A stretch of DNA of 64,000 bases from positions 1,550,001 through 1,614,000 of the forward strand of contig JAXLVA010000001.1 in the NCBI GenBank assembly GCA_046329235.1, given 5' to 3'. Origin of the DNA: JALONH01 sp046329235. Lineage in GTDB: Bacteria; Bacteroidota; Bacteroidia; Cytophagales; Cytophagaceae. The first letter of the stretch is position 1. Every line of letters starts with the position of its first letter. Of the stretch, positions 34,489-44,268 are shown one piece after another. Under the pieces are notes generated by a model. The model saw only the letters and a program-made list of their open reading frames with translations. It did no database searches and was not told the DNA's origin. The position numbers were made by a program, and so were the translations under genes.

Positions 34489-36927
34489 ATGCTCAGCTTT
34501 ACCCAATTTAACAGAGTAGTTTGGAGTCTTATTATTTTAGCAATACCTTTTTTCTCTCAAGGTCAAGTATGCCCTCCAACGTTGGCCGGGAACTTAGTAT
34601 CCAATGGGAATTTTGAGAACTGTGTAATTGGAAATCTTGCCAACGACGGATTTACAAGTCAATATACGTACAACGGTGCTACATCTTGTCCGGGTGGTGG
34701 TGGTTCGGTAGGACCAGGTGGCTGGTCGGTAACAACCAATGCTCCATCTGTAAACTCTTATTTTACTAATCCTACGGTGCCTACCGGATTCACTGGTGGT
34801 GGCAATTTCTTAATCATTGATGCCGATGGAACTTTAGGAAAAGATGCGTGGAAATCTACGGTAAACGTAATTGCAGGTACTACCTATTTCTTCTCGGCAT
34901 GGGCATCCAACATTAACGGCACATTTGAAAATCCACCTAAACTAAAATTCTCCATAAACAATGTTCAATTAGGAGCCGATATTTTGACAAGTTCTACTTC
35001 TCATAACTGGGAACAATTTTATGTAGTATGGACAGCACCCTCAACTGGGCCTGTCGATATCCGATTAGAAAATTTAATTACTACTTCTAATGGTAATGAT
35101 GTGGCGATTGATGAAATCAACTTCAGTACAAGTTGCCAATATATACCAAATATAAATTCCTTAGGACAATCTAGTTTGATGCCTTCTACTGTCTCTACTT
35201 GTAATGGTGGAGGAACAGCTCTATTGGATCCTCAATTACCTGGTTCCTATGGAATACAATGGAAAAATGCTGCTCTAACTAATATTGGAACTACTCCTAC
35301 ACTTACAGTTAGTACCCCTGGCAGATACTACTTATGTTATTCTTATATCAATGGATGTCCTAGAACTGATACTGTAGATGTAGTAAACAACTTTAACATT
35401 GAACTAGGACCAAACATAGAACTTTGTAATCCGGCATCAGTAACATTAGCGACGGGTGTAGCAGTACCTCCTGCTACGATTGTATGGAGTAAAGATGGAA
35501 CACCTATTTCGGGACAAACTGGACCCAACTTGTATGTAAACACAGCCGGAACTTATCGTGTTGATGTTACAGCACCCGGATGTACTCCTGCCAATGATCA
35601 AGTAGTAGTAACTAACAAATCAGTAACCCCTATCAATGCTACTTATTGCCCAACTCAAAACGTAACATTATCCGTATCTCCGAATAATGGTGGTCAATAC
35701 AAATGGTGGAGTGCTGCTACGGGAGGTACTTTATTACAAGATGTTGGCGCAGGTGGTGAAAACTATACATTCTCAGCATCCACAACAACTGGTTATACAT
35801 TTTATGTAGAAGATGCTTCTTCATTTGCTGGAACGGTTGGAGCTACTTCTGCATTAAGCAACTTTCAAGGATATTATAATATTAGTGATAATTACACTAT
35901 GGCATTTACCGCTAACCAAGACTTTGAATTACTTGGGTTATCCATTCCCGTTTACTATCATTACATACCACCTGCTGGCACTCAAGTATCCATAACAATA
36001 GAAATATTACAAAACGATGGAAGTTCATTCTCACCGGTGAAAACGTTTAGCTCTACATCTGCTGTAATTCCAAGCGGTACAGCAGGTAACACTCTAATAC
36101 CATTTAGCTTTACAGGTTTTAATATTTTATCTTCCTGGGGGCCTAACTTAAGAATGAAACTTTCGTCTATTTCATTTACCAATGGAGCAGGCGGATATCC
36201 AGCTCCTAACGTAGGTACTACAGCTGCATTTCCTTATAACTCTAATCCCGCCGGTGTCGTATCAATCAACGGTGGATATAGAAATACTGCAGTATTAAAT
36301 ACTACTGATTATAACTTCTTTTACAATTGGTCTATTCAAGCAGGTACTCCTTGTGCTCGCATTCCGGTACAAGCTATCTATAGCTGCCCTACTCCAGTAA
36401 CTTGGTTGTATGTACGTGGTAATCTACAATCGAATGGCATCCATATTCAATGGGCTACCACGCATGAAGAAAATAACAACTTATATATAGTAGAGAGAAG
36501 TATCGACAACTTATCATTCGAAACAATAGCTACAGTAGCAGGTCAAGGTAACTCTTCTACCATTTCTACTTACTCTATTTTAGATAACAGCCATCCAAAT
36601 GGCACATTATATTATAGAGTTAAACAAGTGGATATTGATGGTACATATTCTTATTCATCCATTATAGTTATTAATGACAAAGCTGGTTCATTAGTAATTT
36701 ATCCAAACCCTTCTTCCAATACAGAACAAATTTCGATTCGTGTACCTTATGCAGAAGAAGCTTGGAAGGTAATTATCTACGGTGTAAATGGACAAGAAAT
36801 TTGGAGTGATGTAATAACAGAATCTGTTTATGCCTTACCGTCTAATAGAAGCCTGGCAACGGGTGTATACCTTGTGAAAGTTTTTAACGATTCAAAAGTG
36901 TTTACTGAAAAATTATTTATCAAATAA
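34489..36927 (+). CDS. secreted adhesin-like protein with Ig-like domains and T9SS sorting domain
   Basis: An 812-residue secreted protein. Its signal peptide covers the first 26 residues (ending SQGQV). A galactose-binding-like jelly roll (about 30-215) begins NLVSNGNFENC, a pattern typical of carbohydrate- or surface-binding modules in Bacteroidota. Ig-like/PKD-like segments follow (220-385) with ending motifs VDVVNNF and VDVTAPGCTPANDQVVV. Then come a further beta-sandwich and an Ig-like fibronectin-type segment (HIQWATTHEENNNLYIVERS). The T9SS type A domain runs from VIYPNPSSNTE to EKLFIK. No catalytic motif is visible; a binding or adhesion role is inferred. The frame has its own terminator downstream. 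Confidence 0.8.
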   Translation: MLSFTQFNRVVWSLIILAIPFFSQGQVCPPTLAGNLVSNGNFENCVIGNLANDGFTSQYTYNGATSCPGGGGSVGPGGWSVTTNAPSVNSYFTNPTVPTGFTGGGNFLIIDADGTLGKDAWKSTVNVIAGTTYFFSAWASNINGTFENPPKLKFSINNVQLGADILTSSTSHNWEQFYVVWTAPSTGPVDIRLENLITTSNGNDVAIDEINFSTSCQYIPNINSLGQSSLMPSTVSTCNGGGTALLDPQLPGSYGIQWKNAALTNIGTTPTLTVSTPGRYYLCYSYINGCPRTDTVDVVNNFNIELGPNIELCNPASVTLATGVAVPPATIVWSKDGTPISGQTGPNLYVNTAGTYRVDVTAPGCTPANDQVVVTNKSVTPINATYCPTQNVTLSVSPNNGGQYKWWSAATGGTLLQDVGAGGENYTFSASTTTGYTFYVEDASSFAGTVGATSALSNFQGYYNISDNYTMAFTANQDFELLGLSIPVYYHYIPPAGTQVSITIEILQNDGSSFSPVKTFSSTSAVIPSGTAGNTLIPFSFTGFNILSSWGPNLRMKLSSISFTNGAGGYPAPNVGTTAAFPYNSNPAGVVSINGGYRNTAVLNTTDYNFFYNWSIQAGTPCARIPVQAIYSCPTPVTWLYVRGNLQSNGIHIQWATTHEENNNLYIVERSIDNLSFETIATVAGQGNSSTISTYSILDNSHPNGTLYYRVKQVDIDGTYSYSSIIVINDKAGSLVIYPNPSSNTEQISIRVPYAEEAWKVIIYGVNGQEIWSDVITESVYALPSNRSLATGVYLVKVFNDSKVFTEKLFIK

Positions 36928-36945
36928 AAAGTTAACCGTTGTTTT

Positions 36946-36977
36946 AAAAGAGTCTCGATAATTATTGAGACTCTTTT
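36946..36977. terminator. bidirectional terminator between convergent genes
   Basis: AAAAGAGTCTC (36946-36956) pairs with GAGACTCTTTT (36967-36977). It serves the adhesin-like gene on the plus strand. The stop codon of the symporter on the minus strand (36962-36964) falls in its loop, so the last symporter codons form one arm. Confidence 0.8.
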
Positions 36978-38413
36978 TTTTGTATTATAATCAAACCTAT
37001 AATGGTAAGCCCTGCATTGATTAATATATGTTCGAAGGCAAACTTATACCCCCAAAACCATTCAACAGAATTCATTTGTATGAAATAAGTTAACACCGGA
37101 GGTAAAACACATACATAAGGTACTAGTCTATCTTTTACTTTTATCTTAGTAAATATTCCAAACACAAATAATCCAAGTAATGGTCCGTATGTAAAGGCAG
37201 CGGCACCTAAAACCATTTCAATCAGTGCTTGTGTACGGAAGAAATAATGTACACAAATGATGATGATAAAAAACAAAATAGAAAATCCTACATGCACAAG
37301 AGTTCTAGTCTTCTCCGGGTTTTTCCTTTCTTTTTTATCCATGTGTAGAAAGTCAATACAAAACGAAGTAGTTAATGCCGCCAAAGCTGAATCTGAGCTT
37401 GCGTAAGATGAAGCTATAATACCTAACAAGAAAAATATACCCACAACTAACCCTAAATGATCTAAAGCTAGTATGGGATATAGCTGGTCAGAATTAGCTG
37501 GTATAACTATACCCTTAGTTGTAGCATAAATAAATAATAGAGCACCTAAAGTCAAAAACAAAAAATTAATAGCAACCATAATTACGGAAAACCAATACAT
37601 ATTCTTTTGAGCTTCCCCAATATTTTTACATGTTAGATTTTTTTGCATTAAATCTTGATCTAGTCCTGTCATCACTATTGTAATAAACATCCCGGAAATA
37701 AACTGTTTCCAGAAATAATTCTTTGCTAAAGGATCATCAAAAAAGAAGATGCTAGAATAATTGCTTTTAAATACATTTTTAAATATTTCTACTCCTGTCC
37801 ATTGCAGTTGTTGCCCTATAACTACTACACTCACAATAACAGCCGTAACAAGAAAGAATGTCTGGAAGCTATCCGTCCAAACAATGGTTTTGATACCACC
37901 TTTGAAAGTATATAACCAAATCAATAAAATAGTTACAGCAACTGTGATAACAAATGGTACTCCTAATCGATTAAATAAAAATGTTTGTAAAACATCTGCG
38001 GCAATAAAAAGTCTAAGAGAACTACCAATGGTTCTAGAAATCACAAATAATACCGATCCGGTTTTATAGGACCAGAATCCCAAACGTTGCTCCAAATAAC
38101 TATAAATGGAAATGACATTTAATCTATAATAAAGAGGCATTAATAACCCCGCTACTACCATATAACCTACGAAATAACCTAGTACTAACTGAAAATAACT
38201 AAACTGAGCTACCCCAACTTTTCCTGGAACCGAAATAAAAGTAACACCAGATAAAGATGTTCCAATCATTCCAAAAGCCACTAAATACCATGGAGACTGC
38301 TTATTTCCGGTGAAAAAAGCTATACTATCTCCTTTTCCGGAGGTCAAATGCCCCATCCATAACAGTAATCCAAAATAAACAGCTAACAGAGTCAGTATTA
38401 AATATATAGACAT
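36962..38413 (-). CDS. sodium:solute symporter (SSS family)
   Basis: Inner-membrane Na+-coupled transporter with about 13 hydrophobic helices in 483 residues. SSS-family features are MGHLTSGKGDSIAFFTGNKQ, SPWYLVAFGMIGTSLSGVTFISVPG at the first helices, FKGGIKTIVWTDSFQTFFL, and the later GIIASSYASSDSALAALTTSF, which provides the Na+-site serines. The solute cannot be told: the family carries sugars, amino acids, nucleosides and organic acids. It is monocistronic and divergent from clpS. Confidence 0.88.
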   Translation of the reverse strand: MSIYLILTLLAVYFGLLLWMGHLTSGKGDSIAFFTGNKQSPWYLVAFGMIGTSLSGVTFISVPGKVGVAQFSYFQLVLGYFVGYMVVAGLLMPLYYRLNVISIYSYLEQRLGFWSYKTGSVLFVISRTIGSSLRLFIAADVLQTFLFNRLGVPFVITVAVTILLIWLYTFKGGIKTIVWTDSFQTFFLVTAVIVSVVVIGQQLQWTGVEIFKNVFKSNYSSIFFFDDPLAKNYFWKQFISGMFITIVMTGLDQDLMQKNLTCKNIGEAQKNMYWFSVIMVAINFLFLTLGALLFIYATTKGIVIPANSDQLYPILALDHLGLVVGIFFLLGIIASSYASSDSALAALTTSFCIDFLHMDKKERKNPEKTRTLVHVGFSILFFIIIICVHYFFRTQALIEMVLGAAAFTYGPLLGLFVFGIFTKIKVKDRLVPYVCVLPPVLTYFIQMNSVEWFWGYKFAFEHILINAGLTIIGLIIIQKKESQ

Positions 38414-38455
38414 TTTTATTTCAACATTTAGGACTCAAATTGCTTATTTTTTTGT

Positions 38456-38463
38456 AGATTTGC
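38456..38463 (+). promoter_or_regulatory. TAnnTTTG element before clpS
   Basis: TAGATTTG at 38456-38463 matches the Bacteroidota -7 element and ends 28 bases before the clpS ATG. No TTG lies at the usual 17-23-base spacing (the nearest, at 38441, leaves only 12). Confidence 0.5.
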
Positions 38464-38491
38464 TATTCCATTCATCATTCATTTAAAGAAT

Positions 38492-38791
38492 ATGCATAAC
38501 AAACTACCTTTCCCCAACCCATTTACTGAAACGGAAGAAGTTGCGGTTCTGGAAGAAGTGCTTACTTCCGATATGAATGAATTGATTGTTTTCAATGATG
38601 ATGTAAACACTTTTGAACACGTCATTCAAACTTTAATTCATGTATGCAAGCATAGCCAGGAACAAGCTGAGCAATGCACGCTTATCATACATTATAAAGG
38701 TAAATGCACTGTTAAACTTGGAACTGTAGACGAACTAACTCCAATGCGCCAAGCCATTTGCGAAAAAGGTATTTCTGCTGAAATACTTTAA
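38492..38791 (+). CDS. clpS: ATP-dependent Clp protease adaptor ClpS
   Basis: Adaptor that brings N-degron substrates to the Clp ATPase. In 99 residues the conserved ClpS core is visible: ELIVFNDDVNTFEHVIQTL with the ND-binding loop, HVCKHSQEQAEQCTLIIHYKG, and the acidic substrate pocket region. The N-terminal extension of about 28 residues is short and charged. It starts a plus-strand run with recR 12 bases after its stop. ClpS normally serves ClpA; with only ClpC encoded in this window, ClpC is the likely partner, which is inference. Confidence 0.92.
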   Translation: MHNKLPFPNPFTETEEVAVLEEVLTSDMNELIVFNDDVNTFEHVIQTLIHVCKHSQEQAEQCTLIIHYKGKCTVKLGTVDELTPMRQAICEKGISAEIL

Positions 38792-38803
38792 TAGTATCCA
38801 TTC

Positions 38804-39421
38804 ATGAATTTCCCCTCTCGACTTGTAGAAGAAGCCGTATCCGAAATTTCTAAACTTCCGGGTATTGGTAAAAAAACAGCTTTGCGATTAGTACTGCATT
38901 TGTTAAAACAAGAACCTCGATTTACTGAGTCCTTGTCAGGTGCATTATTAAAAGCGAGACTTAATATTAAAGAGTGCGCATCCTGTCACTCGCTTTCAGA
39001 TGACGAATTTTGTACTATTTGCCAGAGTCCCAGAAGGGATAAGGGTACTCTTTGTGTAGTAGAAGATACAAGAGACATTTTAGCCATCGAAAATACCTCA
39101 CAATATTTTGGTTTATATCACGTATTAGGTGGTGTTATTTCTCCCATGGAACGAATTGGGCCTGAGCGATTAAAAATTGACTCTTTACTTGAAAAAATTG
39201 AAAAAAATCAAGATATTAGAGAAGTTATTTTAGCCTTATCTCCTACTATGGAAGGTGATACTACAGCTTTTTATTTAACCAAAAAGCTAAAAGGTAAAAC
39301 TATAAAAATAAGTACCATTGCAAGAGGGATTCCTTTTGGTGGTGAATTAGAGTATATGGATGAAATTACCTTAGGACGAAGTATAACAACCAGGACTTTA
39401 TTTGACCCTAAAGAAGATTGA
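38804..39421 (+). CDS. recR: recombination mediator RecR
   Basis: Works with RecF/RecO to load RecA at gaps in DNA. The 205-residue protein has the HhH segment LPGIGKKTALRLVLHLL, a four-Cys zinc finger CASCHSLSDDEFCTIC, and the Toprim core LCVVEDTRDILAIE with YHVLGGVISPMERIGPE. The C-terminal Walker-like loop ARGIPFGGELEYMDEITLG is present. Its TGA stop overlaps the TTG start of the glycosyltransferase as TTGA, a rare form of translational coupling. Confidence 0.95.
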   Translation: MNFPSRLVEEAVSEISKLPGIGKKTALRLVLHLLKQEPRFTESLSGALLKARLNIKECASCHSLSDDEFCTICQSPRRDKGTLCVVEDTRDILAIENTSQYFGLYHVLGGVISPMERIGPERLKIDSLLEKIEKNQDIREVILALSPTMEGDTTAFYLTKKLKGKTIKISTIARGIPFGGELEYMDEITLGRSITTRTLFDPKED

Positions 39422-41346
39422 AAGATTTATCGATCATTATTGTTAATTATAATGTTTGTCATTTTTTAGAACAAACACTTACTTCTGTTTTCAAAGCAAA
39501 ACAAGATTTATCTATTGAAGTATTTGTCGTTGACAACAACTCAGTCGATGGATCGGTAGACATGGTTCGCGAAAAATTTCCGGAAGCTCTACTCATAGAA
39601 AACAAAGACAACAAAGGGTTTTCAAAAGCTAATAATCAAGCAATCCGACTTTCAAATGGTAAATATGTTCTTCTACTTAACCCGGATACGGTTATCGAAG
39701 AAGATACTCTTACTAAGATTTTCGCTTTCATGAATGAACATCCTGAAGCCGGTGGTTTGGGTGTTAAAATGATTGACGGTAAAGGTAATTTCTTGCCTGA
39801 ATCTAAAAGAGGAATACCTTCCCCATGGGTCGCTTTTTATAAAATATTCGGATTGTCCGCATTGTTTCCAAAGTCTAAAAAATTTGGACATTACCATTTA
39901 GGTTATTTAGATAAAAATAAAACGCATCAAGTAGAAGTTCTATCCGGAGCGTTTATGTTATTAAGAAAATCAACCTTAGATAACATCGGTTTGTTGGATG
40001 AAGATTACTTTATGTATGGAGAGGATATTGATTTATCCTATCGCATTCTTCAACACGGCCAAAAGAATTATTATTTCCCTGAAACAAGAATCATTCACTA
40101 CAAAGGAGAAAGTACCAAAAAGACGAGTATCAACTATGTCTTCATCTTCTATAAGGCAATGATTATTTTTGCTCAGAAACATTTTACTAGTAAAAATGCG
40201 GGGATATTCTCTTTCTTAATTCATATTGCCATTTATTTAAGAGCAGCACTTGCTATCACGAACAGAGTTATTCAATATATCTATATTCCTTTGATTGATT
40301 TATTTTCGGTAGGTTTTCCTTTATATCTATTATTTTATTTCAACGAAAGTTTCACTACATCCATCCATAAATCCATTTTTTACATCAGTTCTATATGGAT
40401 GATAAGTTTGTGGCTCAACGGAGCATATCATGGCAATATCAAAATATACCATCTAATTAAATCGATGATTTTAGGTAGTATATTCGTAGCTGCCGCTACC
40501 TACATCATTGATCCGGGTTTATTTACTCGAGATTATTTATTGTTAGGAAGTAGCCTTTCTCTTATCACTTTATTAATCAATCGAGGTATTTTACATTTCA
40601 CCCGATTAAAGAGATTAAACTGGAATACAAACCAGAAGAAAACAGTCTTAATGGGATCTTACGAAGAATGTAAACGCATTGACGATTTGATCAAAGACAC
40701 TTCCTACCCAATTGAAATTGTAGGTTACATAACTTCCGGTCAGCGAAAAGATGTAAAAGGCAAATATCTAGGTGCTATTCATCAATTAACTAAAATAGTT
40801 AAGATGTATAGTATAGATGAAGTAATATTCTGTTCCAAAGATTTATCGGCTAATGCTATCATTGAGTGGATGACCAAGCTTGATAATACGCTAGTAGATT
40901 TCAAAATTGTTCCGGAAGAAAGTAATGTTATTATTGGTAGTAGTTCTAAAAATAAAAAGGGAGATTTTTATACTCTTAACATTAACCTCAATATTCTTAA
41001 AGAAGAAAATCAACGTAACAAACGAATATTGGATATCGCATTTAGTTTATTGTTAATATCCTTCTATCCTATTATATGTTGGATTTACGAGCGTCCTAAA
41101 CAACTTTGGTACAACTTACGAAAAGTACTTTCCGGTGAACGCTCATGGGTGGGATATTACCATGAGGCCGCACTAAACCTACCTAGAATAAAGCCGGGCA
41201 TACTAAACCCTGTTAGTGGACTTAAAGACACTTGGTATTCTACACAAGAAACGATGGCTGAAATCAACCTGAAGTACGCGCGTGATTACAGTTTAAACAA
41301 AGATATTCTTATCATCTTCCGTTCCTTCCGATTACTTGGAAATTAA
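39418..41346 (+). CDS. GT2 glycosyltransferase fused to a Rossmann/sugar-transferase-like region
   Basis: An inverting GT2 domain fills residues 1-255: DLSIIIVNYNVCHFLEQTL, VDNNSVDGSVDMVREKFP, LLLNPDTVIEEDTL with the DXD-like Asp, and LDEDYFMYGEDIDLSYRIL. Hydrophobic helices (about 265-400) follow. A Rossmann-like region (KKTVLMGSYEECKRIDDLI, KYLGAIHQL) and a stretch like the C-terminus of polyprenyl sugar transferases (KRILDIAFSLLL, VGYYHEAALNLPRIKPGI) complete it, but the catalytic KFRSM core is not evident. I chose TTG at 39418 because it overlaps the recR stop and gives the normal GT2 start. The gene is convergent with porX. Confidence 0.82.
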   Translation: MKDLSIIIVNYNVCHFLEQTLTSVFKAKQDLSIEVFVVDNNSVDGSVDMVREKFPEALLIENKDNKGFSKANNQAIRLSNGKYVLLLNPDTVIEEDTLTKIFAFMNEHPEAGGLGVKMIDGKGNFLPESKRGIPSPWVAFYKIFGLSALFPKSKKFGHYHLGYLDKNKTHQVEVLSGAFMLLRKSTLDNIGLLDEDYFMYGEDIDLSYRILQHGQKNYYFPETRIIHYKGESTKKTSINYVFIFYKAMIIFAQKHFTSKNAGIFSFLIHIAIYLRAALAITNRVIQYIYIPLIDLFSVGFPLYLLFYFNESFTTSIHKSIFYISSIWMISLWLNGAYHGNIKIYHLIKSMILGSIFVAAATYIIDPGLFTRDYLLLGSSLSLITLLINRGILHFTRLKRLNWNTNQKKTVLMGSYEECKRIDDLIKDTSYPIEIVGYITSGQRKDVKGKYLGAIHQLTKIVKMYSIDEVIFCSKDLSANAIIEWMTKLDNTLVDFKIVPEESNVIIGSSSKNKKGDFYTLNINLNILKEENQRNKRILDIAFSLLLISFYPIICWIYERPKQLWYNLRKVLSGERSWVGYYHEAALNLPRIKPGILNPVSGLKDTWYSTQETMAEINLKYARDYSLNKDILIIFRSFRLLGN

Positions 41347-42896
41347 TTTTTAGGTGCCAAGTTTACAAAGGGCACTAACATTTCTTCCATTGATATTCCA
41401 CCGTGTTGCAACGTGTTTTTATACATGTTTACAAACTGATTAAAATTGTTAGGATAAACGAAAAACAACTCTTCCCCAGCAAATACATAAGTATCTGAAA
41501 TATTTTGTTTGGGCAATCCTATTAGTTCAGGCTTTTTAGACTCATACAAAGCACTTACTACATCATATCCTAAATTTTTCCCTGTCTTATATCTCAGATT
41601 ACTATTGGTACTTCTTTCACCTATTATCTTATGTGCTTTGCTTACCATCATAGTACCATGATCGGTCGTTATCATTAATCTGATTTTTTTGTCCGACAGA
41701 AAACTGATTAATTCCACTAGTGGAGAATGAGTAAACCATGATTTTGTAATAGATCGATAAGCTGATTCATCCGGTGCTAACTCCTTCAATACATCCATCT
41801 CCGTTCGAGCGTGGGAAATCATGTCAATGAAATTGTATACTACTACATTGAATGGCGTTTTAACTAGCTGTGGTAAGGAATCTATTAACTGTTTACCTTT
41901 AGTTAAATGTGTGATTTTATTATAATTAAAACTACCTGTGTAACCATTTCGTTTTAGAAAATCTCCAAGCAATTCTTCTTCTCTATCATTTTTACCGCCT
42001 TCATCTTCACCACCTTGATAAAAGCCTTTGTATTGCTGCTCAATAGCCAACGGAGTTAATCCGGAAAATAAACTGTTACGCGCAAAAGCAGTAGTGGTAG
42101 GGAGAATAGAAGAATAGATTTCTTCTTGTTCCACTTTATAATATTGAGTGATCAACGGCTCCAATACTTTCCACTGATCATAACGTAAATTATCTAGAAC
42201 TAACAAAAATACCGGCTGACTTTTCAATACAGGCAATACATATTTCTTCAGAACTTGATGTGAAAATACGGGAGCTTGATCTGGTTTTTGAAACCAAGTT
42301 TCGTACTGCTTTTTAATAAATTTAGTCCACAATGAATTAGCTTCATTCTTCTGAGCCAAAAGCATTTCTTTTAAAGATGGTTCTTGAATAACTTCTATAT
42401 CCAATTCCCATTTAACTAAACTTTTGTATAATGCAGCCCATTCTTGAAAAGAGTTTACATTCTGAATTTCCTGACTAATCTGCATAAATGATTGTCTGTA
42501 ATTCTGGATTGTTTTATCAGAAACTAAATCTCTTGACTGAAGTAGTTTTTTCAATGAAAGTAAGACCTGGTTAGGATTGATAGGTTTAATAAGATAGTCT
42601 GCTATTTTAGCTCCAATCGCCTCCTCCATGATGTGCTCTTCTTCATTTTTAGTAATCATTACCACCGGCACATTTGGTCGTATCTCTTTACACTTTTCTA
42701 GCGTTTGTAGACCATTCATTCCCGGCATATTTTCATCCAAAAAAACAACATCAGGACTTGATGTTTGAATATATTCAACAGCATCTAACCCATTCGTAAA
42801 CGGTATGATTTTATATCCTTTCTGCTCTAAAAATAGCACATGTGGTTTCAATAAATCAATCTCATCATCTGCCCAAACGATTGTGTAACTGTGCAT
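41343..42896 (-). CDS. porX: PorX-type response regulator with PglZ domain
   Basis: Regulator of the type IX secretion system, known in Porphyromonas and Flavobacterium to act with PorY and to control T9SS gene expression. Receiver domain residues 1-120 hold acidic D10/D11, the phosphoacceptor D54 in FLDENMPG, and the switch Lys in LIKPINP. A helical linker follows. The C-terminal PglZ/alkaline-phosphatase-like domain carries LVLDNLRYDQWKVLEP, NVVVYNFIDMISHAR and TTDHGTM. I start at the ATG complement 42894-42896 (517 residues) because the longer frame adds a non-family leader. Three likely T9SS cargo genes lie at 12.5-37 kb. Confidence 0.93.
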   Translation of the reverse strand: MHSYTIVWADDEIDLLKPHVLFLEQKGYKIIPFTNGLDAVEYIQTSSPDVVFLDENMPGMNGLQTLEKCKEIRPNVPVVMITKNEEEHIMEEAIGAKIADYLIKPINPNQVLLSLKKLLQSRDLVSDKTIQNYRQSFMQISQEIQNVNSFQEWAALYKSLVKWELDIEVIQEPSLKEMLLAQKNEANSLWTKFIKKQYETWFQKPDQAPVFSHQVLKKYVLPVLKSQPVFLLVLDNLRYDQWKVLEPLITQYYKVEQEEIYSSILPTTTAFARNSLFSGLTPLAIEQQYKGFYQGGEDEGGKNDREEELLGDFLKRNGYTGSFNYNKITHLTKGKQLIDSLPQLVKTPFNVVVYNFIDMISHARTEMDVLKELAPDESAYRSITKSWFTHSPLVELISFLSDKKIRLMITTDHGTMMVSKAHKIIGERSTNSNLRYKTGKNLGYDVVSALYESKKPELIGLPKQNISDTYVFAGEELFFVYPNNFNQFVNMYKNTLQHGGISMEEMLVPFVNLAPKN

Positions 42897-42913
42897 AGCT
42901 TTCAAGTGTACTT

Positions 42914-42945
42914 TTGTTAGTAATTTATACAATATACTATCTTTG
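42914..42945 (+). promoter_or_regulatory. Bacteroidota-type promoter of the HD gene
   Basis: TTG (42914-42916), a 21-base spacer and TATCTTTG (42938-42945) match the TTG-N17-23-TAnnTTTG consensus. The TTG at 42943 that opens the longest HD frame is part of this element, which argues for the later ATG at 42994. Confidence 0.65.
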
Positions 42946-42993
42946 ATAGATATATTAACAAAAACGTACCGGTATTACCTAAAGTATGACGGC

Positions 42994-44232
42994 ATGCAAC
43001 AGAATAGAAAAAAAGTAATCAACGACCCTGTTTGGGGATTCATTAATATACCGAACGATTTTATTTATGAAATCATTCAGCACCCCTATTTTCAACGTCT
43101 ACGAAGAATTCGCCAGTTAGGCTTGACCGAATTTGTATATCCCGGAGCTCTACACACTAGATTCCATCATGCTTTAGGCGCAATGCATTTAATGACAGAA
43201 GCATTAAAATCGTTAAAGGGAAAAGGGCATTTTATTAGTGATGAAGAATTTGAAGCCGCTCAACTTGCTATATTACTTCATGATATTGGTCATGGGCCTC
43301 TGTCTCACGCTTTAGAATATACCTTACTTAATAATATCAATCATGAAAAAATAACCTCTCATATTTTAGAGTTATTGAATGATCAATATCAAGGTAAATT
43401 ATCTTTAGCTATTTCCATTTTTAATGGAACATATCATCGTCCTTTTTTCCATCAATTAGTATCCAGTCAATTAGACATGGATCGCATGGATTATTTAAGT
43501 AGGGATTGTTTTTTTACCGGAGTTTCAGAAGGAACCATTGGGGCGGATCGTCTTATTAAAATGCTCGATATTCATGAGGATAAACTAGTAGTAGAGGAAA
43601 AAGGTATATACAGTATAGAGAATTTTTTAACTGCTCGCCGACTTATGTATTGGCAAGTATATCTACATAAAACTACTCTGAGTGCAGAGAATATGATTAT
43701 ATCTGTCATCAAAAGAGCTAAGCAACTAACTGACCAAAAGCTACTTAAATTCACACCCCCTACTTTAAGTTATTTCTTAGAAAACAATGTCACATTAGAC
43801 CAGCTAAAGACGGACCCGAAGGCATTTGATGTTTTTTTAGAGCTAGACGATTTTGACATTTGGTATGTGATTAAAACTTGGCAACAAGAGGATGATTTTG
43901 TGATTCGAACTTTGTGTCAAATGATATTAAATCGACACTTATTTAAAGTGTCCATTAGCAACGAAATTACTACCGAAGACAAATTGGATGATTTAAGGGC
44001 AAATATTCAAAAAAACTTACATCTAAATTGCCCTGAAGACATCTCTTTCTTTGTAATAAAGGGCTTTATATCGAATGCGGCTTACCTCTCAGAAAACTCC
44101 CAAATCATGATAAAAATGAAAAATGGAGACATTTTGGACGTAGCAGAAGCATCCGATTTACCTAACATCAGAGCCCTTAGTAAAATTGTAAAAAAACACT
44201 ATGTTTGCTGGCCTAAAATTGTATCTTTGTAA
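42994..44232 (+). CDS. HD-domain phosphohydrolase
   Basis: Cytoplasmic metal-dependent phosphohydrolase of 412 residues related to dNTP triphosphohydrolases and SAMHD1-like proteins. Motifs are HPYFQRLRRIRQLGLTEFV, HTRFHHALGAMHLM, AILLHDIGHGPLSHALE (the HD pair), and QLDMDRMDYLSRDCFFTG with the closing Asp. Cleavage of dNTP or (p)ppGpp-type nucleotides is possible; substrate unknown. The start at 42994 is preferred to the TTG at 42943, which sits in the promoter. It is 36 bases ahead of lpxD, so it may be the first gene of the lipid A operon. Confidence 0.87.
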   Translation: MQQNRKKVINDPVWGFINIPNDFIYEIIQHPYFQRLRRIRQLGLTEFVYPGALHTRFHHALGAMHLMTEALKSLKGKGHFISDEEFEAAQLAILLHDIGHGPLSHALEYTLLNNINHEKITSHILELLNDQYQGKLSLAISIFNGTYHRPFFHQLVSSQLDMDRMDYLSRDCFFTGVSEGTIGADRLIKMLDIHEDKLVVEEKGIYSIENFLTARRLMYWQVYLHKTTLSAENMIISVIKRAKQLTDQKLLKFTPPTLSYFLENNVTLDQLKTDPKAFDVFLELDDFDIWYVIKTWQQEDDFVIRTLCQMILNRHLFKVSISNEITTEDKLDDLRANIQKNLHLNCPEDISFFVIKGFISNAAYLSENSQIMIKMKNGDILDVAEASDLPNIRALSKIVKKHYVCWPKIVSL

Positions 44233-44268
44233 GATTATCTGTTTGAATTTTATTTCCTATTTGACCGT

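Noticed and set aside
42943..42993. TTG start for the HD protein
   Set aside because: This TTG is part of the TATCTTTG promoter element; the family start is at 42994.
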